A stretch of 64,000 nucleotides of DNA. Origin: Planctomycetota bacterium. GTDB taxonomy: Bacteria; Planctomycetota; UBA1135; UBA2386. Below are positions 41,176-51,218 of the stretch, piece after piece (the first letter of the stretch is position 1; every line of letters starts with the position of its first letter). The notes below the pieces were generated by a model. It was not told where the DNA came from and did no database searches. It worked only from the letters and a program-made list of their open reading frames with translations. Location: contig JACKIB010000004.1 in the NCBI GenBank assembly GCA_020638695.1, positions 234,563 through 298,562 on the forward strand, in the 5' to 3' direction. Both the position numbers and the translations under genes were made by a program.

Positions 41176-41840
41176 ACCATCTTGTCCAGCGCCGAGGGCA
41201 AGTCGTAGCGCAGCTTGTTGAGCACGCAGCCCAGCAGATTGATGCGCAAGTAGTCGAGGTTCTTCACCGTCCGCTCCAGCGAGCACACCCGGTTGCGGCT
41301 CGACTGCACGACCAGCACCGTGCCGTCGAGCTGCGGCAGGATCAGGTTGGCTTCCGGCGAGCTACCCAGCGCGGGCACGTCCACGACGACCATGTCGTTG
41401 TGCCGTTCGAGTTGCTCGAACACCGGTCGGAGGTCGAAGTTGGTTCCGCCGACCAGCACGTCCGGCGGGGCGTCGCCGGAGGTGATCAGGTTCAGACACG
41501 GCACGACTTGGTCGTGGATCACCTCGTCCAGTGCGACGGTGCCCTCGAGCACGTCCCACAGCCCGGGATCGAGCCGCACGCCGAAGTGCCGCGCCAGCGA
41601 GGGGCGGCGCATGTTGGCGTCGATCAAGGTGGTGCGCACCCCGTGCTGGGCGAGGAAGATCGCGTAGTTGGTGGCGATCGACGAGGCGCCCTCGCCCGGA
41701 CTGCCGGAGCAGAACCCGACCTTCGACGCCCGGTCGTGCGGCAGGCTCGACGACATGCGGGTCCAGAGGTGGCCGAACTCCTGCATCAGGAGCGAGTTCC
41801 GCCGCGTGAGGCGCCCGGTTCTCGGAATGATTTCCTTCAC
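41172..41840 (-). CDS. CpsD/CapB-type P-loop protein with altered Walker A (no lysine)
   Basis: This protein of about 222 residues is similar to the cytoplasmic half of bacterial tyrosine kinases. Walker A at residues 46-53 reads GSPGEGAS, with alanine (A52) in place of the nucleotide-binding lysine. Walker A' is TLIDANMRRPSLA (D74) and the Walker B-like strand is MVVVDVPALGSSPEA. Also missing is the C-terminal tyrosine cluster; the protein ends ALDKMV. It lies 10 bp after the Wzz/GumC-type gene, the usual partner that activates the kinase. The composition suggests a scaffold or chain-length regulator that may no longer be a kinase, or an enzyme using a different lysine. Confidence 0.83.
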   Translation of the reverse strand: MKEIIPRTGRLTRRNSLLMQEFGHLWTRMSSSLPHDRASKVGFCSGSPGEGASSIATNYAIFLAQHGVRTTLIDANMRRPSLARHFGVRLDPGLWDVLEGTVALDEVIHDQVVPCLNLITSGDAPPDVLVGGTNFDLRPVFEQLERHNDMVVVDVPALGSSPEANLILPQLDGTVLVVQSSRNRVCSLERTVKNLDYLRINLLGCVLNKLRYDLPSALDKMV

Positions 41841-41850
41841 GGTAGTCGGG

Positions 41851-43536
41851 TCAGCAGCCTGAGGTGATGCGGCGCTCGTGGCGCCGGAGGTTCTTGCGGT
41901 CGAGCTGGGGAACAGTCGCCAGCACGCGGACTCCGAGCAGCGCCTCGATCTCCTCGGGCGTGCGCACGGTGGTGTCGGTCAGCGAACGCAGCGTGAGGAT
42001 CCCGAAGCCGAGTGCGAAGCCGGCCAACAGGCCGAGCAGTACGCTCTTGGTCCGTTGCGGGCCCGACTTGATCGCGGCCGTCGGCTTGATCGCGAGCTTC
42101 AGGGCGCTGAAGTTCTTGCTGCGCAGCGTCTCCTTGTCCTGCAGCTTGTCGAACTCGATCTTGGCGTCGTCCGCGGCCTTCTGCGCCTTCTGGATCTGCT
42201 CCTGCAGCCCCAGGTACGGACCGTGGAACGGGATCATCTTGTCGAGGCGGCGCTTCAGCTTGTCGTGGCGCTGCTCCGCATCCTGGAAGTTGAAGCGCGC
42301 CACCTTGCTCTGGATCTGCGCGGTGCGCACCACTTCCTGCAGCTTCTTGTACTCGTCGTTCTCGACGAACTCGTTGCGCTCGGTCGGGGGGCGCTTGTAC
42401 TCCTGCTCGAGGTCCCGGCGCGCCTGATCGATCTGCTTCTGCACCTGCTGCACCGCGGGGTCGGTGTCGCGCATCGTGGCCAGCAGCGTGTCGCGATCCG
42501 CCTCGAGCGACAGGATGCGCTTCTGCAGGGACGGGATCCGCGCGTTCTCGACGGTGACCTTCTGCAGGACCCGTTTCGGGGTCTTCTCCAGGTCGGCGCG
42601 GTACTGCTCGAGCCGCAGATCCCAGGTGAGCTTCTCCTCCTTGCTGTCCTCGAGCTTCTTCGCGGCGCGCCGCACGTCGTCGCGCAGCGAGTCGTAGTCC
42701 TCTTGGAACGACACCGTGCCGCTGTTGCGCAGGAACGCCTCGAGCTTCTGCTTGGCGTCGGACAGCCGCTGTTGCGCGGTGTTGTAGTTGAGCGTGATCA
42801 GGTCGACGGTCGCCTGGTCGCGGTACTGGTCGATGTGGTACGCCTGGGCCTGCTCGGCAAATGCCTCGAGCACCACCCGGGCAGTGATCGGGTCGGTCGC
42901 TTCGAAGTCGGCGCGCATCAGCCCGGTGCCCGGGACGTTGTAGACGTCGAGGCCCTTGCCGAGCACCTCGATCGCGGCCTCCGGGGTCGGTTCCGCCGAG
43001 GACCGGGAGTGGACGCGGCGCTGCAGGTCGAGGATGAACCTGCGGATGTTGCCCGACGCGCGCTCGGCGAACCCGGCACCGGGTCGGATCACCACCTCGG
43101 GTGGGGTCCACGGCTTGAGCAGGAGCTCCATCACCGTCGTCTCGACCGGCTTGCCGTCCTCGGCCTCGAAGCGGATCTTGCGCGCCACCGTCTGCCGCAG
43201 CAGGGCATCGGTCTTGAGCAGCTGCGGGGCGTTGGGGGCGATCTGAGGATCGAGGCCGCGCAGCGAGTCCCAGTTGGTCGGTTGCGGGGTGACGCTCTCG
43301 CTGCCCTGGCGGTAGCGGAACGTCGCGTGGCTCTGGAACGCGTTCGGCTGCAGCAGCGCGTAGCCGGCGGCCACCAGGGTGCCGATCAACGAGGTCGCGA
43401 TCAGGAACGTCTGTCCACGGAACGTGGCGCCGAGCAGGCGGCGGACCGGCTTGGTCGGATGGGCGGCGAACGGGTCCGCCATGCCGGGATGGTGGGGGAG
43501 GAGGCCTCCCGGGTCTCTGACGACGAGCTTGTCCAT
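41851..43536 (-). CDS. Wzz/GumC-type polysaccharide co-polymerase
   Basis: This 561-residue protein has two flanking membrane helices: LIATSLIGTLVAAGYALLQ (about 45-63) and SVLLGLLAGFALGFGILTL (about 508-526). Between them are an N-terminal Wzz domain (AFQSHATFRYRQGS) and a very long periplasmic coiled coil (about 240-490; AQQRLSDAKQKLEAFLRNSG, QKQIDQARRDLEQEYKRPP). The C-terminal cytoplasmic tail (TPEEIEALLGVRVLATVPQL) is the segment that usually contacts the BY-kinase. The proline-rich motif before TM2 is weak (LKLAIKPTAAIKSG). It governs chain length or export with the Wza-type lipoprotein at 34933-35625. Confidence 0.9.
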   Translation of the reverse strand: MDKLVVRDPGGLLPHHPGMADPFAAHPTKPVRRLLGATFRGQTFLIATSLIGTLVAAGYALLQPNAFQSHATFRYRQGSESVTPQPTNWDSLRGLDPQIAPNAPQLLKTDALLRQTVARKIRFEAEDGKPVETTVMELLLKPWTPPEVVIRPGAGFAERASGNIRRFILDLQRRVHSRSSAEPTPEAAIEVLGKGLDVYNVPGTGLMRADFEATDPITARVVLEAFAEQAQAYHIDQYRDQATVDLITLNYNTAQQRLSDAKQKLEAFLRNSGTVSFQEDYDSLRDDVRRAAKKLEDSKEEKLTWDLRLEQYRADLEKTPKRVLQKVTVENARIPSLQKRILSLEADRDTLLATMRDTDPAVQQVQKQIDQARRDLEQEYKRPPTERNEFVENDEYKKLQEVVRTAQIQSKVARFNFQDAEQRHDKLKRRLDKMIPFHGPYLGLQEQIQKAQKAADDAKIEFDKLQDKETLRSKNFSALKLAIKPTAAIKSGPQRTKSVLLGLLAGFALGFGILTLRSLTDTTVRTPEEIEALLGVRVLATVPQLDRKNLRRHERRITSGC

Positions 43537-43834
43537 ACTCTCGGTGCGGTTCGGCCGCGGCTGAGATGCGGCCGGCCGGTCCCCGCCTGTTCCTCCGCGG
43601 GGAAGCCTACTGGCGGATACTTCGGCAGGCGCCGAGTGGGGGATGATAGCGGTTCGCTGCGGCGTGACGCCGCCGAACTTTGCCGGATCCTCGGAGTGGC
43701 AAAGCGCCGTCGCATCGGGGCCAGACCCGCCGGACTCGGGCTGCCCCGGAGGCGGCTCACCGTCCCGTTCCGAGACCCCCGAGGCGCCGGTGCCGGCTAC
43801 CCTTCGATGGCCGAGTCGCGGATCGCACAGGGGC
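43537..43834. other. gap without a gene
   Basis: About 300 bp lie between the convergently read end of the ABC permease gene and the 5' end of the minus-strand wzz-type gene. It must hold the wzz/cpsD promoter. I see no clear promoter boxes or hairpin. Confidence 0.4.
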
Positions 43835-45424
43835 TCACGAAACCGGTGCGCGCAACCACTTGAGGATCTCGCCCAGTCGCGGCGGCTTGCCGGTCATCAG
43901 CACCCCGACCCGGAACACCTTGGCCGCGCCGCGGAACGCGATCCACAAGGTGGCGAGGATCACCCCGCTGCTGGCCAGGTACTCCCACAGCGGCGGTGGG
44001 CCGCCGGCGCGGTTCATCATCGCGAACGGGGTGTAGAGCGGGATGTAGGTGATGATCCGCGCCAACGTGCCATTCGGGTCGCCGACGATCGGGAACATCA
44101 CGACGAACGGCACCATCAGCAGGAACACCACCGGCTGCTGCAGGTTCTGCGCCTCCTTGAGGCTGTTGCACACCGAGCCCAGCGCCACCAGGATCGCGGC
44201 GTAGATCAGGTAGCCGCTGAGGAAGTAGGCCAGGAACGACCCGAGGTACGCCGGGTCGGAGATCACGTGGTCGAGGCCCAGCTTGGCGAATTGGGCCTCG
44301 GTGCTGCCGGACAGCAGCGAGGGTGCCAGCTTGACCCCGACGACGAAGAACAGCGCCCAGGAGCCGACCACCGTCAGGCCGGTGAGCGCGATCCCGTAGA
44401 TCTTGCCGTGCATCAGTTGGGTGGGGGACACCGACGACAGCAGCACCTCGATGATCCGGTTGGACTTCTCCTCGACCGTGTTGGTGAGCAGCATCTGCGC
44501 CGCCATGAACACCGCCATCCAGAGCACGTAGACGAACGCCAGCGGTGCGTACTTGCGCACCTTGTCCGACTCCACCACGGCTTCCTCTTCGCCGGTCGCC
44601 GAGAGCTTCTTCTCCTCGAACCGGAACGATCGTTGGATCGCCGCCACGTCGCCCGGCGTCAGGTCCTTCTCCTTCTTCAGGCGCTGGACGTGGCGTTCGC
44701 GCACCACCTTGGTGACGTAGTCGCCGTACCAACTGCGCAGCTTGAAGTCGGTGAGGTTGTTGGAGACATACTTGCTGTGGTGCTCCGCTGCCAACGGATC
44801 GCTGCCGATCACGAAGTAGGCGAAGATCTCCCCCTTCTGCAGCTTCTGGTTGAGGACCTTCTCGGTGTCCTCGCCTTCGTCCGGGACGGGCACGCGCACG
44901 TAGTCCTTCATCGCCATGCCGGTGGCCACGCTGGTCACCTGCACGCGCTGCTTCTCGCTCTGGGAGACTCGCAGGGCCCAGGGAACAACGATCCCGTAGA
45001 TCCGCGCTTTCAAGGCCGAGCTGGCCTTGTCCCATCCGCCGGCCTTGTCGATCTCGGCCAGTACCCCACTCGAAACCATCGCGGTCAGCAGCTCCCGCAG
45101 CGGGTGACCCTGCGGCAACTTCGACAGCTTCGCCTTGGCTTGATCCAGCAGCGGTCTCCTCTCCTCTGTGCTGATCTTGCGGGACCCGAGGATCTTGTCG
45201 AGGTCGTCGTCGGCGATTCGCCGGTCGATCACCTTCGACACCCACGCGCCCTCCGAGTGGTCGAGCACCGCGTACTTGCGCAGATCGGTCTTGCCGGCCA
45301 GCAGGAACATCAGCGTGTACACGAGCGCGATACCGATCGGCGCGATCAGCACCCCGATCCAGAACGTCTTGGTGCGCAAGTGCTCGACGTATTCCCGCTG
45401 GGCCACCAGCAGCGTCTTGTTCAT
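43835..45424 (-). CDS. ABC-2 type transporter permease (NatB-like)
   Basis: This 529-residue protein starts MNKTLLVAQREYVEHLRTKT. One N-terminal helix (FWIGVLIAPIGIALVYTLMF) is followed by a long external domain (about 50-300). A cluster of five C-terminal helices begins with FVYVLWMAVFMAAQMLLTNT and includes NRIIEVLLSSVSPTQLMHGK, the conserved coupling region of the NatB/ABC2_membrane_3 group. This family exports sodium or small amphiphiles. Its ATG overlaps the ATPase stop (ATGA, 45421-45424). The frame continues upstream through the ATPase region but that part is a shadow. Confidence 0.9.
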   Translation of the reverse strand: MNKTLLVAQREYVEHLRTKTFWIGVLIAPIGIALVYTLMFLLAGKTDLRKYAVLDHSEGAWVSKVIDRRIADDDLDKILGSRKISTEERRPLLDQAKAKLSKLPQGHPLRELLTAMVSSGVLAEIDKAGGWDKASSALKARIYGIVVPWALRVSQSEKQRVQVTSVATGMAMKDYVRVPVPDEGEDTEKVLNQKLQKGEIFAYFVIGSDPLAAEHHSKYVSNNLTDFKLRSWYGDYVTKVVRERHVQRLKKEKDLTPGDVAAIQRSFRFEEKKLSATGEEEAVVESDKVRKYAPLAFVYVLWMAVFMAAQMLLTNTVEEKSNRIIEVLLSSVSPTQLMHGKIYGIALTGLTVVGSWALFFVVGVKLAPSLLSGSTEAQFAKLGLDHVISDPAYLGSFLAYFLSGYLIYAAILVALGSVCNSLKEAQNLQQPVVFLLMVPFVVMFPIVGDPNGTLARIITYIPLYTPFAMMNRAGGPPPLWEYLASSGVILATLWIAFRGAAKVFRVGVLMTGKPPRLGEILKWLRAPVS

Positions 45425-46377
45425 GACCGCACCTCCGTCTCGACCACGTGCTGGTGTCCGCCGACCGCCCGGAAGAACACCTCGTGCAGCGACGGCTCGC
45501 TGATGTCGAAGCGCCGGATCGTCAGCTTGCCGACCAGTTCGCGCAGGATGTCCTGCGGATCGCGGCCCGGCTCGAGGAACAACTCGGCGTGCTTGCCGGC
45601 GTCGTTCACCCGCTCGACGCCGGGCAGCCGGTGCAGGATCGAACCGTCCCCGTCGTAGTCGATCTTGATGCCGTGGTCGCCGCCGGACCGCACTTCGCTG
45701 AGCGGCCCGTCCAGCACCTTCTGTCCCTTGTGGATCAGGAAGATGAAGTCGCACAGCTCCTCGGCCTGCGCCATCACGTGGGTCGAGAAGATCACCGTGC
45801 GGTCGTTCTGCTTGAAGCTGCGGATGGTGTCGCGCATGACCTCCATGTTGACCGGGTCGAGGCCCGAGAACGGCTCGTCGAGGATCACCAGCTCGGGGTC
45901 GTGGATCATCGTGCCGAGCAGCTGCACCTTCTGGCCCATGCCCTTCGACATCGCCTCGCAGCGCTTGTCCAGCCACTCGCCGAGGCCGTAGCGGGTCAGC
46001 AGCTCGCGCGCCTTCAGGTTGGCGGTCGAGGCGTCCATGCCCTTGAGCTTGCCGAAGTAGGCGACGATCTCGGCGGTCTTCATCTTCTTGTAGAGGCCCT
46101 TCTCCTCCGGCAGGTAGCCGAGCCGGTCCTTGACCTGCTCGGCGCTGCTGTGGCCGAGCACCTCGATGCTGCCCTCGTCCGGGTAGAAGATGCTCATCAC
46201 CATGCGGATGGTGGTCGTCTTGCCGGCGCCGTTCGGGCCGAGGAAGCCGTAGATCGAGCCCTTGGGGATCTTGAGCGACAGGTCGTTCACCGCCACGAAC
46301 TTGCCGAACCGCTTGGTGACGTTGTGGAGCACCAGGGCGTCGGTGTACGTGGGCCGTGTGAGGGGCGAGGTTTCCAT
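45421..46377 (-). CDS. ABC transporter ATPase (NatA-like)
   Basis: This 318-residue protein has Walker A GPNGAGKTTT (around residues 47-56), Q-loop YLPEEKGLY, signature SKGMGQKVQLL (the NatA variant of LSGGQ), Walker B LVILDEPFSGLDP and the switch His in IFSTHVMAQAEELCD. A C-terminal ~90-residue domain (IKIDYDGDGSILHRLPGVER) is typical of DUF4162-bearing exporters. It drives the permease encoded next, with which it overlaps by four bases. Confidence 0.95.
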   Translation of the reverse strand: METSPLTRPTYTDALVLHNVTKRFGKFVAVNDLSLKIPKGSIYGFLGPNGAGKTTTIRMVMSIFYPDEGSIEVLGHSSAEQVKDRLGYLPEEKGLYKKMKTAEIVAYFGKLKGMDASTANLKARELLTRYGLGEWLDKRCEAMSKGMGQKVQLLGTMIHDPELVILDEPFSGLDPVNMEVMRDTIRSFKQNDRTVIFSTHVMAQAEELCDFIFLIHKGQKVLDGPLSEVRSGGDHGIKIDYDGDGSILHRLPGVERVNDAGKHAELFLEPGRDPQDILRELVGKLTIRRFDISEPSLHEVFFRAVGGHQHVVETEVRS

Positions 46378-46446
46378 GCAGAGGCTCTGGGGGGTCAGGC
46401 GAAGGCCGCGGCCAGGCCGCAGGATAGGAGCAACCCGCGCGGTGAT

Positions 46447-47879
<1,433 letters not shown>

Positions 47880-47883
<4 letters not shown>

Positions 47884-49337
47884 GGTGCGGGCTCCCGCCG
47901 GTGGAAGTCGGTCGCGGATTGGAATGCCGTGCCGATGCGCAGCAGCGTCGGCTCGCCGAGCGGCGGCGCCATCAGCTGCAGGCCGATCGGCAGCCCAGCA
48001 GTGGAGAACCCGCACGGCACCGACAGTGCCGGGATCCCGGCGAGGCTGGCCGGCACGGTGAGCGTGTCGCACAGGTACATCGCCAGCGGGTCGGTGAGCC
48101 TGTCGCCCAGCGCGAACGCGACCACCGGCGAGGTGGGGGTAGCGAGGGCATCGCAGCGGGCGAACACCGCCGCGAGTTCGTCGCGGATCAGGGTCCGCAC
48201 GGCGAGTGCCTTGCCGTACCACTGCTCGGCGTGGCCACGCTGCAGGCCGAAGCAACCGAGCAGGATGCGTCGCTGCACCTCGGCGCCGAAGTGCTCGGTG
48301 CGGGTGCGGGTGTACATCTCCTCGAGGTCGGCGTCGCCGCCGCTCCGTGCGCCGAACCGCACGCCGTCGTAGCGGGCCAGGTTGGACGACGCCTCGGCGG
48401 TGGCGATCAGGTAGTAGGCGGGGATCGCGAACTCGGTGTGGGGGAGCGACACCGCGACCGGTTCGGCACCGGCTGCGGCCAGCGTGTCGAGTGCTGCGCG
48501 CACCGCCTGTTCGACGGCCGGGTCGAGTCCTTCGGCGAAGTACTCCGAAGGCACGCCGATGCGCATTCCCTCGAGGCTGGACGGTGGCGCGTCGAAGTCG
48601 GCTACCGCGTGGTCGAGCGAGGTAGCATCGCGGGGGTCGACGCCGGACATCACCCGAGTGACCAGCGCCAGGTCACCAAGGTCGGTCGCGCATGCGCCGA
48701 CGGTGTCCAGACTGCTCGCGTAGGCGACCAGACCAAAGCGCGAGACCCGGCCGTACGTCGGCTTGAGCCCGGCGACGCCGCACATCGCGGCCGGCTGGCG
48801 GATCGATCCCCCGGTGTCGGACCCGAGCGCGATCGCGACCATCCGTGCCGCCACCGCCGCCGCCGACCCGCCGCTGCTGCCACCCGGAATGCACGCCGGG
48901 TCGAATGGGTTCCTGGTCGGGCCGAAGCACGAGTGCTCGGTCGAGCTGCCCATGCCGAACTCGTCCATGTTGGTGCGGCCGATCGGCACCGCGCCGGCGT
49001 CGAGCAGCCGCTGCACCGCAGTGGCGGTGTAGGGTGCGGTGAATCCGTCGAGAATGCGCGAGCCACAGCTGGTGCGGTGGCCGCGCAGCAGCAGGTTGTC
49101 CTTGATGGCGATTGGCACTCCGGCGAGCGGACCCGGTGGGGACCCTTTGCGCCGCTCGGCATCGAGCTGCTCGGCGCGTCGGCGGGCCGCGTCGGCGAAC
49201 ACTTCGACGAATGCGCCGACCTGCGGCTCGCGCGCCGCGATCCGCTCGAGGCTCGCCTCGACCACGTCGACCGCGCGCAGCGAGCCGTCCGCCACCGCCG
49301 CTGCGGTGGCGCGCGCAGTCCCGTCGGCCGCGCTCAT
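47880..49337 (-). CDS. gatA: Asp/Glu-tRNA amidotransferase subunit A
   Basis: This 485-residue amidase-signature enzyme has the catalytic lysine in GVPIAIKDNLLLRGHRTSCG. The Gly-Ser-rich block is PGGSSGGSAAAVAARM, with the cis-Ser and nucleophilic Ser in LGSDTGGSIRQPAAMCGVAG. It releases ammonia from glutamine and channels it to GatB. ATGA overlap with gatC upstream and GTGA with gatB downstream give a strictly coupled gatCAB operon. Confidence 0.97.
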
Positions 49338-49618
49338 CCGTCGACGACCCGGGGCACCGCGAAGCACCCGGCGCGGGTCGCGGGTGCGTTCTGCAACACC
49401 TCGGCCAGGGGCAGCGCTGGCTCCACGAGGTCGGGGCGCAGCCGGTGCGGGATCTCCAGGGGGTACGGAGATGGCGCCACACCCGCGGTGTCCACACCCT
49501 GGATTGCGGCGAAGCGGTCGAGCAGTCGGCGCACGTGGCCTACCGCCTCCTCGGCCGCATCGGGATCGAGGCGAAGCTTCGCCAGCACGGCCAGCTGGGC
49601 GACGTCGATGTCGGTCAT
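49334..49618 (-). CDS. gatC: Asp/Glu-tRNA amidotransferase subunit C
   Basis: This protein of about 94 residues starts MTDIDVAQLAVLAKLRLDPD, the standard GatC opening. It continues with the belt that wraps GatA/GatB (VAPSPYPLEIPHRLRPDLV, PALPLAEVLQNAPATRAGCF, FAVPRVVDG). The ATG at 49618 gives the usual length; the upstream frame (MAPARGRKP) is not part of the family. First gene of the gat operon. Confidence 0.94.
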   Translation of the reverse strand: MTDIDVAQLAVLAKLRLDPDAAEEAVGHVRRLLDRFAAIQGVDTAGVAPSPYPLEIPHRLRPDLVEPALPLAEVLQNAPATRAGCFAVPRVVDG

Positions 49619-49821
49619 CGTGCGGATTCCGGTCGGTTTCCTGCCGCGGGCCGGTGCCAACGCACCGCCCCGACGGGAGTGTGCGGGATCGGCCGCGCGG
49701 ATTCCATCGTCCCCCGCTTGGCGGATTCTCTGCCGGAGGCGTACACTCCGCGGCGTCCGTGCGGGTTGCCCCCGCCGGGGGCGCCCTGCGTGGGTGGGCC
49801 GAGCCGGTTCTGTTTCGACTG

Positions 49822-50406
49822 ATGACCAACTCCGAACTTACCGTCGTCGGCCTGACGTGCTGTCTGGTGGGTGTGTTCTTCCTCGCCAACTCGATCATCT
49901 TCCGCAAGCTGAAGAACGTCATCGCGGTGTTCTTCAACGTGAAGATGCGCAGCCTGCACACCATCAAGGACTACCCGCTCAACAACCTGCAGGTGGCGGT
50001 GGGCTTCCTGTTCCTCGCGGTCGGATTCCTGCTGCAGGTCTACGCGAATCTGCCGGACGTGCAGGACCGGGTCACCCTGTGGGTGGTGTGTGGGTCGATC
50101 GTGGTCGGGGCGGTGCTGGTCTACCTGGTGGCGCGCAGCTACTCGCGGCACACCTTCAAGAAGTACCTCCGCGAGTTCTTCCGCTCGCATCCCGAGGCGT
50201 TCAGCCGCGACACGCACATGGTCAAGGAGATCGGTGCGTTCCTCGGCATCCGGCACACCGAGGAGATGACGGTCGAGGACTATCAGCAGCAAGTGCGCAG
50301 CGCCCTGCGGATCGGTGGCGCCGACCAGGCTGCGGGTGGTGGTCTGGCCCCGGAGGGCGGGCGCCGACGGCGCGACTTGGGCGCGTTGCAGAAGAGTCGC
50401 GGGTAG
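49822..50406 (+). CDS. membrane protein of unknown function
   Basis: This 194-residue protein has three predicted helices: TVVGLTCCLVGVFFLANSII (about 7-26), LQVAVGFLFLAVGFLLQVYA (about 56-75) and VTLWVVCGSIVVGAVLVYLV (about 84-103). A cytoplasmic C-terminal domain follows (KKYLREFFRSHPEAFSRDTH, KEIGAFLGIRHTEEMTVEDY) with a disordered basic tail. Divergent from gatCAB, about 65 bp before the comF start. Family not recognised. Confidence 0.75.
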   Translation: MTNSELTVVGLTCCLVGVFFLANSIIFRKLKNVIAVFFNVKMRSLHTIKDYPLNNLQVAVGFLFLAVGFLLQVYANLPDVQDRVTLWVVCGSIVVGAVLVYLVARSYSRHTFKKYLREFFRSHPEAFSRDTHMVKEIGAFLGIRHTEEMTVEDYQQQVRSALRIGGADQAAGGGLAPEGGRRRRDLGALQKSRG

Positions 50407-50471
50407 CGCGCCAGAAACGGCGCGACACGACGCGAGAAAGGGGTGTCACCTCGGGCAGCGCGAGGGCTCCG

Positions 50472-51218
50472 GTGGATGTGCAGCCGGCATTCCTCCACCC
50501 CTCCCGCATCCGACGGTTGTGCCGTGAGCTACGCCGCACGGTAGTCGACGGCCTCTGTCCACCCTCCTGCCCGGCGTGCGGTGCCCCGAGCCACAGTCTG
50601 TGCCGGCGCTGCCGCCACCGCCTGCGCACCCGTCCGCCGCCGTGGTGCGGACGCTGCGGCGCTCCGCTGTCCACGCCGAGCTCTCCGTGTCCCGCGGACC
50701 ATCGGGCGTTCGTCGGGTTGGCGCTGTGCCGTGCGCCGCTGTCGTACGCCGGGACCGGCGGTGCGCTGGTCCGGCAGGCCAAGTTCGCGGCCGACCGCGC
50801 GGCCCTGGTTTTCCTGGCTCGCGCCATGGTCCCGTGTGTGGCGGAGTGGGCGCGTGGGCCAGGTCGCCGCGCAGTGGTGACCTCGGTGCCGCTCCACCCG
50901 CACAAGTTGCGGACCCGGGGGATCGACCAGGCGGCGGTGCTCGCGGAACTCGTCGCGCGCCGGCTGGGGCTGTCATTCCTGCCCCACGGGCTGCGGCGCA
51001 CGACCGACACCCTGCCCCAAGGTGACGTGCGGGTGGTCTCGCGGACGCGCAACGTCGCGGGTGCATTCGAGGTGCGGCGGCGCGGTGCGCTCGACGGGCG
51101 CACCGTGCTGCTGGTGGACGATGTGCGGACGTCAGGGAGCACCGCGGGAGAGTGCGCGCGGGTGCTGCAGCGTGCCGGGGTGCGCACGGTCGCGCTGTTG
51201 ACCGCCGTGCAGGCGTGA
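50472..51218 (+). CDS. comF: ComF-family protein (competence-associated phosphoribosyltransferase)
   Basis: This protein of about 248 residues has an N-terminal zinc-ribbon (CPPSCPACG, LCRRCRHRL, WCGRCGAPL) followed by a type I phosphoribosyltransferase fold. Motifs are YAGTGGALVRQAKFAAD, VTSVPLHPHKLRTRGIDQAA and the PRPP-binding VLLVDDVRTSGSTAGECARV. ComF proteins act in uptake and integration of transforming DNA. GTG at 50472 gives a normal length; no ATG is available in frame nearby. The stop overlaps the GTG of the next gene (GTGA). Confidence 0.9.
   Translation: MDVQPAFLHPSRIRRLCRELRRTVVDGLCPPSCPACGAPSHSLCRRCRHRLRTRPPPWCGRCGAPLSTPSSPCPADHRAFVGLALCRAPLSYAGTGGALVRQAKFAADRAALVFLARAMVPCVAEWARGPGRRAVVTSVPLHPHKLRTRGIDQAAVLAELVARRLGLSFLPHGLRRTTDTLPQGDVRVVSRTRNVAGAFEVRRRGALDGRTVLLVDDVRTSGSTAGECARVLQRAGVRTVALLTAVQA

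Noticed and set aside
39403..41286. A 627-codon minus-strand frame
   Set aside because: It is antisense to the Wzy-like membrane protein; composition is Asp/His/Glu/Arg-rich and no family is seen.
47901..51218. A 1105-codon plus-strand frame
   Set aside because: Most of it is antisense to gatA/gatC and overlaps the 49822 membrane-protein gene in another frame. Only the end, from about 50472, is real (ComF).
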